Assembly (NCBI RefSeq): GCF_000003815.2
Contig: NC_049987.1
Coordinates: 9,009,100-9,069,099, forward strand
Length of the DNA: 60,000 bases
DNA from: Branchiostoma floridae
Taxonomy: Eukaryota > Chordata > Leptocardii > Amphioxiformes > Branchiostomatidae
Reading direction: 5' to 3'
Under the pieces are notes generated by a model that did no database searches, was not told the DNA's origin, and saw only the letters and a program-made list of their open reading frames with translations. Each line of letters begins with the position of its first letter. The stretch's first letter is position 1. The position numbers were made by a program, and so were the translations under genes. Below are positions 1 to 11,400 of the stretch, in pieces.

Positions 1-214
1 ATATATATATATATAACAAGAGCAGGGGGAGGGGGTAGTTGCATTCAAATAATCGTATTGACCCTCTTTCTGATTCTTTCCTAAAAGCTGTGTATAGATG
101 ACGGTACCTTGCAGTGTGATGTTGGTATATGTTCAATATGATGAAGACATTCTTACACTCCTATATGATGTACAAATTTGCCTTCCGGTTATATAAAGTA
201 CACTGAGAACTCAC

Positions 215-1109
215 GCGTCATCAAGAACCATGCTGGCGTACTGACGTCCGCTCCCCTCGGGTTGTAGGCGATGCACTGGTACAACCCTTCATCGTCCGGA
301 TATGTGGGGTTGTATATGACCAGATACCCGCCTGCTATCGTGTACTTGTCGGATATCTGTATCTCCTTCCCGTCTTTTAACCAGGCGTAGTTGACCCAGG
401 GCCTGGCCTTGGCTTTACAGGTCAGGTTAGCGTAGTTGATGCCTTCTGACTTGGCCTTTTCCTTATCGTATACCGTCGGGTCTTGTGGGTGTTCATAGAT
501 GGACGGGTCATTCGGGCGTCCTCTCCATTCTGTAGGACACAGATATGTCTTTTAACTTAAAGCTTTCTGTGACAAACAATCATCGGGTACTCTGTAGACA
601 TCACCATAAGCTTAAGATATACTTTGTACCTTCCATGTCCCCCCACTCCCTTTTCACCATTTAGCGACAAGGCACCATTGGCATTGGTACATTTGTAGTA
701 GTGAAAATACCAATTGACAATTATAGTTGGCTTATCTATACAATACATTACGACAGCCATGTTTTCTTTCCGATTCTGCACATTTACTCTTGAATCAGAA
801 GAGTAATGCAATTGTTATTCAGAACACACGGATTACGTTCACAATTGTACTAATTGAATAAGACAAGTCGGGAAGCTTCCCACATTCCTATCGCACAATG
901 GATCCGACTATAAATTAAGTAATGTACAGCCACTCCATCGGAGTATGGTGAGTCTACACGTGCAGGTTCAGCGTCCAAAAACATAAGTACACTTAGTCTA
1001 GTACTCTCCAGAACTGTCGACACTTACCTATTCCCCTCGACTGGGTCCACACCACAACGACGTACGTTAAGATGACCACCATGAGCAGAAGTCTTGCTAT
1101 ACCAACCAT
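215..1109 (-). CDS. Gene A, 5' part: Ig-type cell-surface receptor (partial)
   Basis: Two coding exons are visible: 1028-1109 (start codon at 1107-1109, signal peptide) and 215-529 (first Ig domain); the rest lies left of the window. The signal exon encodes 27 residues beginning MVGIARLLLMVV, with a hydrophobic core, and ends in phase 1. The Ig1 exon follows in frame and carries the B-strand motif ANLTC and the F-strand motif LYQCIAYNPRG typical of contactin/L1 Ig1 domains. Both exons have GT/AG borders (donors GTAAGT and GTGAGT). The Ig1 exon is 315 nt, one codon shorter than in B and C, and is closer to B than to C in sequence. By homology the gene should continue into Ig2-6, FN3, a membrane helix and CARDs, but that cannot be seen here. 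Confidence 0.85.
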
Positions 1110-1176
1110 CTTGAATTTCTCTTCTCTAAAATGCTGTTCTTTGAATACTGCTTACGTTGCTCATAGATTCAAAATT
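1028..1176 (-). other. Gene A translation-start exon with 5' UTR
   Basis: The start codon lies inside an exon that extends upstream to about 1176, where the minus strand reads a pyrimidine-rich TTTGTTTCAG acceptor. The equivalent acceptor lies 65-70 nt upstream of the ATG in genes B and C. A spliced, non-coding first exon is therefore expected further upstream. Confidence 0.6.
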
Positions 1177-4100
1177 CTGAAACAAAGACAGCATGCCTGA
1201 CTCAAGACCTTCACTTCTCCTTTTAGAGAAAAACAGGTCTATAAATCAAGACGCAACGCCTCCTAATTCAAAGCGAGCAACAGCAAAGATCTTGTTTAGA
1301 AACTGACAGCCTTTGTCAAAATTGTCGATATGGTGTCCAGACTTACATCAGACCTTAGTATAGTAGGGATTTGGTCGTTGGCAAGGTTTCTGTTGTAGGG
1401 ATTTGATTGATGAGGTGGCCTAGTCTTTAAAGGCAGTATGTGCCGGCCGTTTATGAATTGTGACATATAAAATTCGGGAAAGTCATAGTCTAGCTGGTGT
1501 GTTACGCCGAAGGGCGGTTATACCGGCTATATAGATACAGATACAGATTCTTATATGCGATCAGAGGAACAAATGTAATGAATAGATTCCAGATAACTCC
1601 CAATCGCGTGACAACATTTGTTGGGATTTCATTGGATACAAAGTCTTTGGAAGGTCCTGGGTGTGTGCCACTGCTCAGGAGACAGGTGTGCCTTGCAAGT
1701 TTATGCCACTAGAAACAGTTCCAATGCATTACAGTTTTGAAAACATAAAAACGCTTTGAAAATTATATGACCTGCACTGTTAACATACTGACTATACATT
1801 CTGAAATATTCGCTTCGTCACTCTGGGTCCGTATATTTGACCAGTGGATTTATAGTCATCTGATCATCTTTAGAACAGACACACCTTCAGAGTCAGCATT
1901 TTATCGAATGTCCAGACGAAAACAATTCCAGGTGAGCCAGGTGCAGCTAAACCGTTGCATTAGAGGGTATCTAGTGTTGTTTACTGTTTTTAAATCAGTA
2001 GCACCGCGCTAGTATGCATGCCGATCTTATTTGTCAACCTGAACCTATCTCTTTGCTGCCCATCGCCCCAGGATATATTATGCACAGTCAGGAACTTCTG
2101 GCACGTAAATGCCTTGTTGCCTGGGAACAACAGTACCAGTAGGGTAATCTAGAGTTCATCGCACTTTTGGGTCGGAAAGATGAGAGTTTTTCCCGGGCAT
2201 AGTGAACTGACATATGGTTTACAATGAGTACAATTTTGAGGGGCGAATAGTTTCTTGTGAAATGCAACTGTGGCGAAATGCATTACCTTTCCGTATTTTC
2301 TTGAATGATACATGTGATAAATCTTGAAGGAACACTTCAAGGCGATAGTGCTAATGAAGTGTGGTAACGTGCCCCTATACATGAGACATATCATTTGGAA
2401 CAGTCTACCACCAGACATACACATAGCCCAATCTTCCTTTAAGACACTCTTAAAGTAACGGAAACGACCGAAATGAACGGATTAGAATCATGTAGCAGCT
2501 CTCACTATTAAGGCTCATTAGGAATTTAGATAAAGTGAACTGCATATAGTTTGTCTGACCCTTGCCTCTTCCATCATGACCTTAATGAAAAGCGGTCTGC
2601 AGGCCGATTTGAGCTTTCAGGAATAAACAAAGATTCAAAATTTTCGTTACTTTTCACAGATTATACATGAATGACATAACCAGATAACCACACAGCGCAT
2701 TAAGCAGATCTAATGCGACCGAACAAGTTAATCAACTGAATGTAGTGAGAGATCAGGTGATCTTCCTACGTGACAAAGAAGTTCAAAAGTTCAAATTCCT
2801 GCTTGTTATTTTTGCCCCGCTGTGTTGAAATTCGTATGGTAGAATCTTCTAAGCTCTATTCACAGATCTATACATTTGTCAAAAAGAGTGGAATCTAACC
2901 CAAGATATCGAACCAAGATATGAAGTAAAAATGTGTTTTAGGAGTGATGGCTTCCTATGAATTACAACTGTAACGACCTACATTTTTGTCTTTTTATCTT
3001 TTCTTGAATGACGAGCTGGCACTAACACATTTACACCAATCATCAAACAATTAATCATCATTTGGGTTTGAATCCAGCGATCGTACGATAAGGAAATATA
3101 ACGTTACATGCGACAATTGGCTAAAGCGAATAGTTTGAAGCAGGCTTGAGAACATACCTTTTCATGGAAAACTGTTGCAGGTGGAAGATACGATGCGCTC
3201 ATTGACTTTCAAATGACCCTGCGATAGCGTCATGCGCATAATTTGTAGGTTAGGGACGGGTAAATGTCATGCGCAGTACAAACTTGGGCCAAACTTGATG
3301 GTGAAAAAGTAGTTCCGATGTACTTCTCTCGGTGGGGAATTTGAGAGAATCATCTCCGGAGTATGTTTTGGTAAGATTAGGGCAATTGCTGGCAGGAGGT
3401 TCGGGTAACTCAACAAATCTGGACAAAGTGTTGCCTTTTTTCTATGCTTGACCGCGCAATGATACACCTGGGCAAATCGGTCGTGCCGCGTTACCATGCG
3501 GACCAATCTAATGAAAGGGCGGTGCTGATTTATTGCGCTTTTCGATCACCTCCGGCCGCTGATGATAAACTAAGCAGGTAAGGATGTATTTTCTATGCGT
3601 TGTGCAATTTTGAGTCTCGTGAAGTGGCTTGATTTATGATGGAGTCTTATTAGTCAAGTTCAAATTTGATATCAGATTTGATCTAATATCTAGATTAACA
3701 GTTGGTAACAAACTCTCCATTCTGTTTTTTTTTTGGGGGGGGGAGCCATCACATGATTATGACTTAATTGCCCCACTGCTGTGCAGGCTTTGAGACGTTT
3801 TGCTGTAAGGCCAGGTCATGACGTCAGTGAATCGACCCGTGAAGCCTTGTTTGCAACTATCATACATTGCACAGCATTGTGTCGTTAGGCTTACACTACA
3901 GGGAGTCTATTGGCCTTGGGGTGATTACCAGGGCAATATAAATCTTATCCAGATCTGTCATCGTGTTGCTCTCAATGGTGGTCGAAGGAAATTTGATACG
4001 CCGGTCGTTATTACTCAATACGTACGGAAGAATGGAATGCATCTTTATTTTATTGATATCAATTTTGGTTAATCAAAGCCCAAATAGCCTTAGGATTAGT

Positions 4101-4760
4101 TTAATGAATATTGCCATGACAAAACACACACACACAGACGACAATTGCAACAACTATGTTATTTGTATGTATAGTGTAAAAAGGCCTCCATTTGAACACA
4201 CATCTAACACCATCATTTGTACACCTTCTGACGAATTCATGACAAAACTTGTAAGAAATGAGACCTTGTAAAAAAAGACGAAAATACTATCGTCAATAAG
4301 TAAAAATTCCTAAACGTTAAATAGAATATAGAAAGACGGTATTCATTGTTATCAAGTACAGATTTTCAACATACCCTTTCTTGAATCCTTACACTTTAAA
4401 AGTTATGATACAATATGTAGTAAATCCCTGCCAATTACACAATTTATCAAACAATTTGTATTAATATTCAAATTCATTACAAGGCACGTGCACATCATGT
4501 CACTGCTTTAAATGCAATACACCATTAAACAGTAAGATAAGTAAAACATTTCAAAAGCACTAAATATACCTATATAAGTCTAAATTACATCACCTGATAC
4601 TTAGTAACCCTAAAAGTTTCAAAAGTCAACGCGTTAACACGTTGCCACTTTCTATATCCAAGATGTTTGTACATACTGTTTTCTGTCTGCGTGAGATTCA
4701 AACACTTCAGCCTATATAGTAAAATGTTTCGGCCAGTAAACATGATGGCAGTAATGTGTT
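1177..4760. other. Spacer between genes A and B
   Basis: This 3.6-kb stretch has no recognisable coding domain. It contains the candidate first exon of gene A near 3158, a dispersed-repeat fragment at about 1498-1560 and the expected 3' UTR of gene B. A minus-strand AATAAA-type signal (plus-strand tttatt) at 4044-4055 is a possible poly(A) signal for B about 0.7 kb past its stop. The remainder is AT-rich and unremarkable. Confidence 0.6.
3158..3235 (-). other. Candidate non-coding first exon / promoter-proximal block of gene A
   Basis: On the minus strand a block containing CTTCCACCTGCAACAG ends in AAAAG followed by a GTATG donor-like site at 3157. A related block with the same ending lies upstream of gene B (24593-24670). 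The pair sits about 2 kb upstream of each ATG, as expected for a 5' UTR exon joined to the acceptor near 1176. The upstream end is not defined. No TATA box was recognised. Confidence 0.4.
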
Positions 4761-5403
4761 TCACACAATTTGAGCCCGCGGTTCCCGGACCTTGATGAAT
4801 ATGTCGCAGTTGACGACGCCCGACTCAGTGGTACCTTCGCAGGTGTAACATCCCTGGTTCTGCGTGTTGACTTCGGCAATGAAGAGGGAGTTAATGTCAC
4901 CACCTTCAGTGTACTGGCGGTAGGAGTCGTTGTTGGGCAGTGGAACCCCTTCGTAAAGCCAGCGTATGCTCTCAGCTAGAAGGACAAAAGGCAAAATGTC
5001 ATTATTTTTTAAAAGTAATTTTATTGAAATCCCAACAAGGCAATGCTGATGTTGGGTGTCACCAAACATACATACATACAACAGTGGAGAATTTACAAAG
5101 AATAAAGCAGTGAAATCTAAGCCACTATCACACACAACAGCATATTGGTTTTGTTCTTAGATGACTTAATGACCTCAGCATCTATCATATACCATTGCGG
5201 TATCCAACTGTACGTAAGACTGGAGTTTCAAGATTCATATAGCATTTCTAGAATCATGTAGGGTCTATGGCCTCAGCATAAACACGAAAAAGTCTTCTCA
5301 CCGTCTCCAACAATCTCAATGATGACGGGTTGTTCATTTTCTACTTCAATGGTGCTCCCGGACTGGGACTCAAACGGATGCGCCTCGGCTGGTGGCTGGA
5401 AAA
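4761..5403 (-). CDS. Gene B C-terminal, cytoplasmic Ig-like domain (two exons)
   Basis: Exons 5302-5403 and 4761-4975 (stop at 4761-4763). The I-set pattern is HPFEAQSG-type A strand (HPFESQSG in B), VIIEIVG at the B strand, IRWLYEGVPLPNN (Trp, C strand), SLFIAEV and GCYTCEGTTESG (F strand). The B-strand Cys is absent, as in intracellular titin-type Ig domains. It is placed after the membrane helix, so it should lie in the cytosol. The acceptor of the first exon (AACAG at 5404) was chosen to keep phase 1. Confidence 0.82.
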
Positions 5404-8400
5404 CTGTTAAGTAATGTGAACACTTTAGCCAGCTTCATAAAGTATACAGGAACAAAGTACAATCTATGGAAAAAGACTACGCTAATAACAACTCACATAA
5501 CCTATTTAAAACGGTCCGTGAACTGGAAAACAAGCCAAAAAAACCTCTAAACATTGTTACGGATAAAAATGGTATAAAACACTCTAATCCTAATGATGTC
5601 CTCAATGTCTGGGAACAACATTTCAAGGAACATCTAAACACTGAGTTCCAGCATCAGGTAGAGGCACTAGAAGATATCCCAGAACCTTCAGCAAATCTAG
5701 CTAAAGGACCCCCGATATCAAGGGAAGAAATTGAGCTGGCTATAAAGAGAATGAAATGGAGGAAGGCCCCTGGGGCAGATGAAATTACTGCCGAAGTTCT
5801 AGCTAGTGGGGGAGAAGCTATGCTTGACATGTTATACCTTATCTTCACAAAAGTCTGGAATGAGGAAATTCCACCAAAAGAATGGTCTAAAATGCTGGTC
5901 ATACCCGTGCATAAGAAGGGAAGGAGATGGACCCTGCGAATTACAGGGCCATCTCACTTTTGTCAATTCCGGGTAAGGTTTTCTCCAGGATACTTCTTGA
6001 CAGAATGAAGGAAAGAACAGAAGCTCACTTCAAGGAATCCCAGTTTGGTTTCAGAAGTGGTAGAGGCACAGTTGATGCCATATTTGTTGTAAGACACTTC
6101 CATTTTATTGACTTTAAGGCCGCCTTTGACACAGTATGGAGGAAAGCTCTATGGAAAATGATGAGAGCGATTGGGGTAGAGGCAAAAATTGTAAATATTA
6201 TTGAAGAACTGTACAGAAACACTCAATGTGCAATAACAATCAATAGACAGATCACAAACTGGTTCCAAGTCGGTGTAGGAGTCAGACAGGGTTGCCTCAT
6301 GTCCCCAGTCCTGTTCAACATATTCCTGGAGTTTGTCATGGATGAGCTGAAAAGTCTTGACACAACTTTTCAACTCCATGATAACCTATCCACAGAGGAA
6401 AGGTATGCAGATGACACCACACTTATAGCAGCCATATTCAGTAAACTTCAGCTCTCGACAAAAGAGCTCGAAGTAGCATGCAAGAAATGGGGCCTGAAAG
6501 TGAATGCTGCAAAATGTAAAGTCATCTCTAGTATAGAACAAGAAAACATCTTCATAGAGGGTAAAAATGTTGAAAAAGTCCCTGAGTTTGTTTTCCTAGG
6601 AAGTGTTGTACCTGGCACCACAAATGATATAAAGAGAAGGATCTCTCTGGCCGCATCCGCATTTGGTAGGCTAAGAAAAACAGTATGGAACTGCAAGAGT
6701 TTCAGTAGATGTCTTAAAATGCGTCTTTTCCGAGCACTCATACTACCAATTGCCACTTATGCATGTGAAACTTGGACTCTAAAAAAGTCTGATGAGTCTC
6801 TCCTGTTGGCTTTCGAGATGAGATGCCTAAGGGCGATCCTCAGTGTTTCACTTCGCCACCGAATTCCGAATGTGGAAATAAGAGCGAGACTGGGTATAGA
6901 AAACACCATTATCGATTCCATCAGACTCAGAAGACTAAGGTGGTTTGGTCACGTTGTGAGAAGACCTCCACACACACTTGTCAACAAAGCATACTATCAA
7001 GATTTCCAAAAGCCCAGGCCACGGGGGAGACCCCCGAAACGATGGAGAGACCAGATTGAAAAGGACATCGGACAAAGTATTAAGTTGGCGGAGAGGAGTG
7101 CGGCGAATCGTGCAGTCTGGAGAAATATCACGGAGGGAGCAAGGGGCCAGTCACTGGCGTAGGCACTTAGGCAGGTAGGCATAAAGTATACATAGTTTAT
7201 GAACATGTTCAGGCAAGGCATATATCAAACATACACGATAGATAAAAGGGGTATTGAAAGCCTAAACGTACCGTCCAGTCCAGAAGACAAGTTTTGAGCG
7301 TCCACAGCATCCATCTTCATCTCCACTGGCTCTACGGCCACCAAGTTCGGCATCATACTGCTCAGCATAGGCATGTCGATATTGTAGGAATCAGCATCTG
7401 AAGGTCAAGATGAAAATCAATTATTCATGATTTTTATAAAAATCATTTGATGGGATTTGGGGGGGGGGACTCGAACCCTCCAGAAGCAGAAAGCACGGGT
7501 CACCTTTGCCGTTATTTTTTCCATCTTCAGATGAAGTATTGCACGTCTAAGAGTCAAATACCGCAAACGTGCACACAGCACCGCACTGTCTTCGCACAAC
7601 ATCCGTTTGACAACTATGCTCACACTAGCAAACATCCCTCTATAAGTCCATACTACATGTATAGTAGCAGTGAATAACACCCAGTCCTTGCTGCAATTTG
7701 GTGCCATATGCATAGCAGTGACCATTAGAGGCGAGGACTACATTGACATTTGCTCCATGCCACCACCAAGCATGTATAACGTACAACATCGTATCTATTA
7801 TTGTACGCATAGCGTCCTTACCACTCTTGTCGTCATCATATGGTCCATTGGCAACCATGAGAGGTGGCTGCATGCGGGTGTCCATCATCCTGTTCTCCAT
7901 CTCAAGCTCAAGCCTCTTGATGTCCACCGGATAGTCTGGTCCTGGAGAGAGAAACGTGTGACTGAGAAAATAACAACCAGGTCCAAACAAATACACAAAG
8001 ATACTCCACAGGATACCACAACGAAACCTTTCTCAAATAACTGTACTCGTTGGATGTAGTCTTCAACAAAGAAGGCATGGCGTTTTCCTTTGGCCTGTTC
8101 TGAGAGTATTTTGGGGCCAAAAAAGCTAAACCGATGTCAGTTGGTAACTATCAACTACATAGTGGCGGCGCCATTTTGACCGAGGTGTTCGAAATAGAAC
8201 AGGGGCGAAGCTTTTGGCGTTCAACGGGAAGGATCCATTATTAGCTATGGGTTTTATACTGAATTGATAAATGGACAGCTTAAACCGACGATCTATGTGA
8301 AAGGCACATGTTCCCTTCACTGAGAATGAATGAAACGCTGCTTGACCGATAATTGGAAAGACATACTTGGGTGAGTGAGGATTACTACAGTCATACTAGT

Positions 8401-11400
8401 AAGGATAACACAAGGTATCCCAGTTTTCTGACCTCCGATCTTGGCGGCCAGACCCGGGTCCTGCTGGTTGAGGCACATCAGGTAGTGATAGAAGGCGGGG
8501 TCAGGACGATCTTTAACCATGTCAATCACAGTATTGTTCGTCTCTTCTTTACTGGGAATGGTCTTGAGATGTTCTGCCTCCATGTGGTTGAAGTACTACG
8601 TACAGAAATCAAGCCATTATGATTACAAAAGTACAAAGTACCACGAAATGTAAATGTGAATGAAGACAGAAAACCTCTCCGTACCTTTTAACTTTTATCG
8701 CTACTGATCAGTTGATACATAGTGCCATGTGAAAGGGATTGTTTTTAATGACTAGTGATATAAAATAATGGAGGGAAAACCAACCCTATTCTCCTTCATA
8801 TGGTTGATGACGGGATGAGGGTCGACAGTTGCAGCCAGGGCTTCCTGGTGGGACTGGAGGATAGACCTGTGCTCGTCTGTCATTTCTTCTTCTGATATGG
8901 TAACAACGCAAGTAAAACAGTGAGACAAACGAACATAAGGTCAGCAACCAATGGCACCGATATCTATTGCACTTAATCGATTCCAGATAACATCGTGAAA
9001 AATACTTTCAAATTGATGATGACAGCTAACGTTGTGATATGTTATCATCATATGACGTTGACCAATGAGAAGGCCCATTTTGCCACTGGAAATTATAAAC
9101 ACTACTATTTGGTTTATTAGGTAGTTACAGAAACCGGTCATGCCTTATAAAAACGTAAACAGCAATATTGACAAATATCAAATGTGTGTTAAACGGTCTG
9201 AGGTATAGCGTAATGCTAAAAAATAGTCTGTCAAACAAACGTACCTCTCTCCTCCAGTAGATCAGACAGCCAAGGGTGTTCAGGGCGGACTCCATCGCAG
9301 AAGTGGTCGAAGGCAAAATCAGGACGGTTAGGCAGGATGTCCAACAGCCTCTCGTTGGCCAAATCAGGTTCTTCAATCTGCTTGATCTGCCCTGCTATTG
9401 TCTGTGGTAAGGCCTGTGGCAGACATAATGTTTTGTTTTTACAGAATTGGTACAAGTTACATCGCTCATCAGATTCTTTCATGGAAACTTGATACAAACC
9501 TATGATACCCACCTCTCTTTCAACGAGATGATCGGCAACAGGTTTTGGACTGACGTATCGGGTGATTGTGTCCCGGAAATGACGAAGGACGTTCTTGTGG
9601 TAGGGTGTCATAACTGAAAATAAGGCATGACTTTATGAAGGCAATGTGGTCAATTCAATTTCAATATTCTTAAAGAATATTTTGAAAGAAATAACAAATT
9701 GCCCGAAATGATGAGCGAATCATAGCTTAGCATCTTATTGCTTAAATCATGTAGCAGAACAAAGGCTCACCGTCTACTCCATAATCCTTTGACATTTCCT
9801 TTCTCTTGGCGAGGGGAATAGACTCCTCCTTCTGGAAGTCATTGAAAAGTATGTAGTTTATACGTATAAATACCATACAGCTTGTAGACCTGATCACAGA
9901 GTGAAACGTTTTGTAGACTGTCAGAGAGTGCAAACTTACAGCACAAAGCAAACATTCAGCAACGTTACCATACGTTGTTACAGATATTATATACATGCAG
10001 GTGTATAACATTATTGCTACCATTACAAAAAAACATACCATGCCAGTCTCAATAGTGATCTAATAAGTAATTCTAAGCTATTACGATCATCATCAAATTT
10101 GAGTGTCGTTGAAAACAATGGTTTAGAAAAGACTAACCGGGTCATGACGATGCCTCATCTTGCACCAAAGACAGCAACAACAGCAAAAGATGAGCAGCAG
10201 GACTATCAGCAATATGATCAGGTACCAGAATAGCATCGGCATCCACCAGGTGCCCCTCACTGTTAGGGACAAAACAGTTACACGTAGTACGTCAGAATCA
10301 TTTGATTGTTCATCATCCTGTTGCTATAATATCTCCAATTAGAATTTTCAACATACGTTTGTAATAGAACCCTTTATGATCAGACAGGACGGTAAATTTG
10401 AAATAGGTACGTATCACCATAGTAATCACCATATATCTTCTCAACCATACTTCTGAATGTAGGAAACCTGAACGTACATCCGATGAGCCATGGGTTTGAT
10501 TCTCGCAATGTTATCGCACGGGTGATGTTGCTGTATTCGCCAAAATATGGATGGCTGTTGGCTCGCACCTGGAAAACGTTCCCAACAGTGTCGTTACTGG
10601 CTATGGAATGATTTAGTAAAGAAGTGAAAACGTCAATCAAATTTGTAAAGACTACATGTATTTCTTTGTAGCTCACAACTGAGCGGCGGGTTTGATTTCA
10701 CCAGAAAAGGGTAGTTCCGAACCTGAAAGTTGTAGAGCGTGCTCGGCTGAAGTCCACGAAGTATGTACGTCTCCTTGCCAGCAGGTCCTGATAGCTTGGT
10801 CAGACCGTCGTCATAGAGACGGGCGTACTGGAACCCTGTTTCATCCTCCTCCTCTTCCTCTGGGATGTAACGGAGCTAGCGAAGATTTACGCGTTCGTGA
10901 CATATTTTTCAATATTCAAATCGCTGTGCATTACCAACAGCATGACATCAATATCATACATTGCAACTGACTTTCGTCAAATATTTGAATTCTAAATCTT
11001 TCACTTACTACCTGTTATGCAGTCACAATCTAAATCACTTATATGCATATATCTTTAGCACTGCTCACTATGTAATGTGATTCTATCGTTCATTTGTCGA
11101 AAAATATTTAAATGAACGACATGAAAAGCTGTAAGCCATTACGTTGTGACAACTTTGGAGACCATGATACTGAGAAAAGTGATCAACAGTTTGTTCCGTT
11201 ATGTAAAACAAAACACATCAGCATCAAACAAACAGCATAATCGACAACAGCAACATCAGGCCTGACACAACTGACCGTTTTCCACCAGATCATGGACCTG
11301 TATAAGTGTGATTGTTACTTACCCAGGTGTCCCACCACCAGCTAACTGCACGTTTCTGCACCACAGTCCACGTAAGAGAAAAAAAAAACAAATGGTGAGC

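Noticed and set aside
5404-7271. Search for B copies of the C linker exons (YNDLHKSDS and GVDVNITRD)
   Set aside because: Nothing matching was seen outside the LINE; recorded as absent rather than annotated.
7272-7941. L1-family ankyrin-binding tail (FIGQY-type)
   Set aside because: No such motif was found in any cytoplasmic exon of B, C or D.
8433-9613. CARD segments as the prodomain of a caspase gene
   Set aside because: No p20/p10 domain or catalytic QACxG motif occurs downstream; splice phases join the CARDs to the membrane exon and the C-terminal Ig.
9771-10259. GPI anchor as in contactins
   Set aside because: The hydrophobic stretch is followed by a Cys cluster, basic residues and a long in-frame cytoplasmic region, which fits a transmembrane helix.
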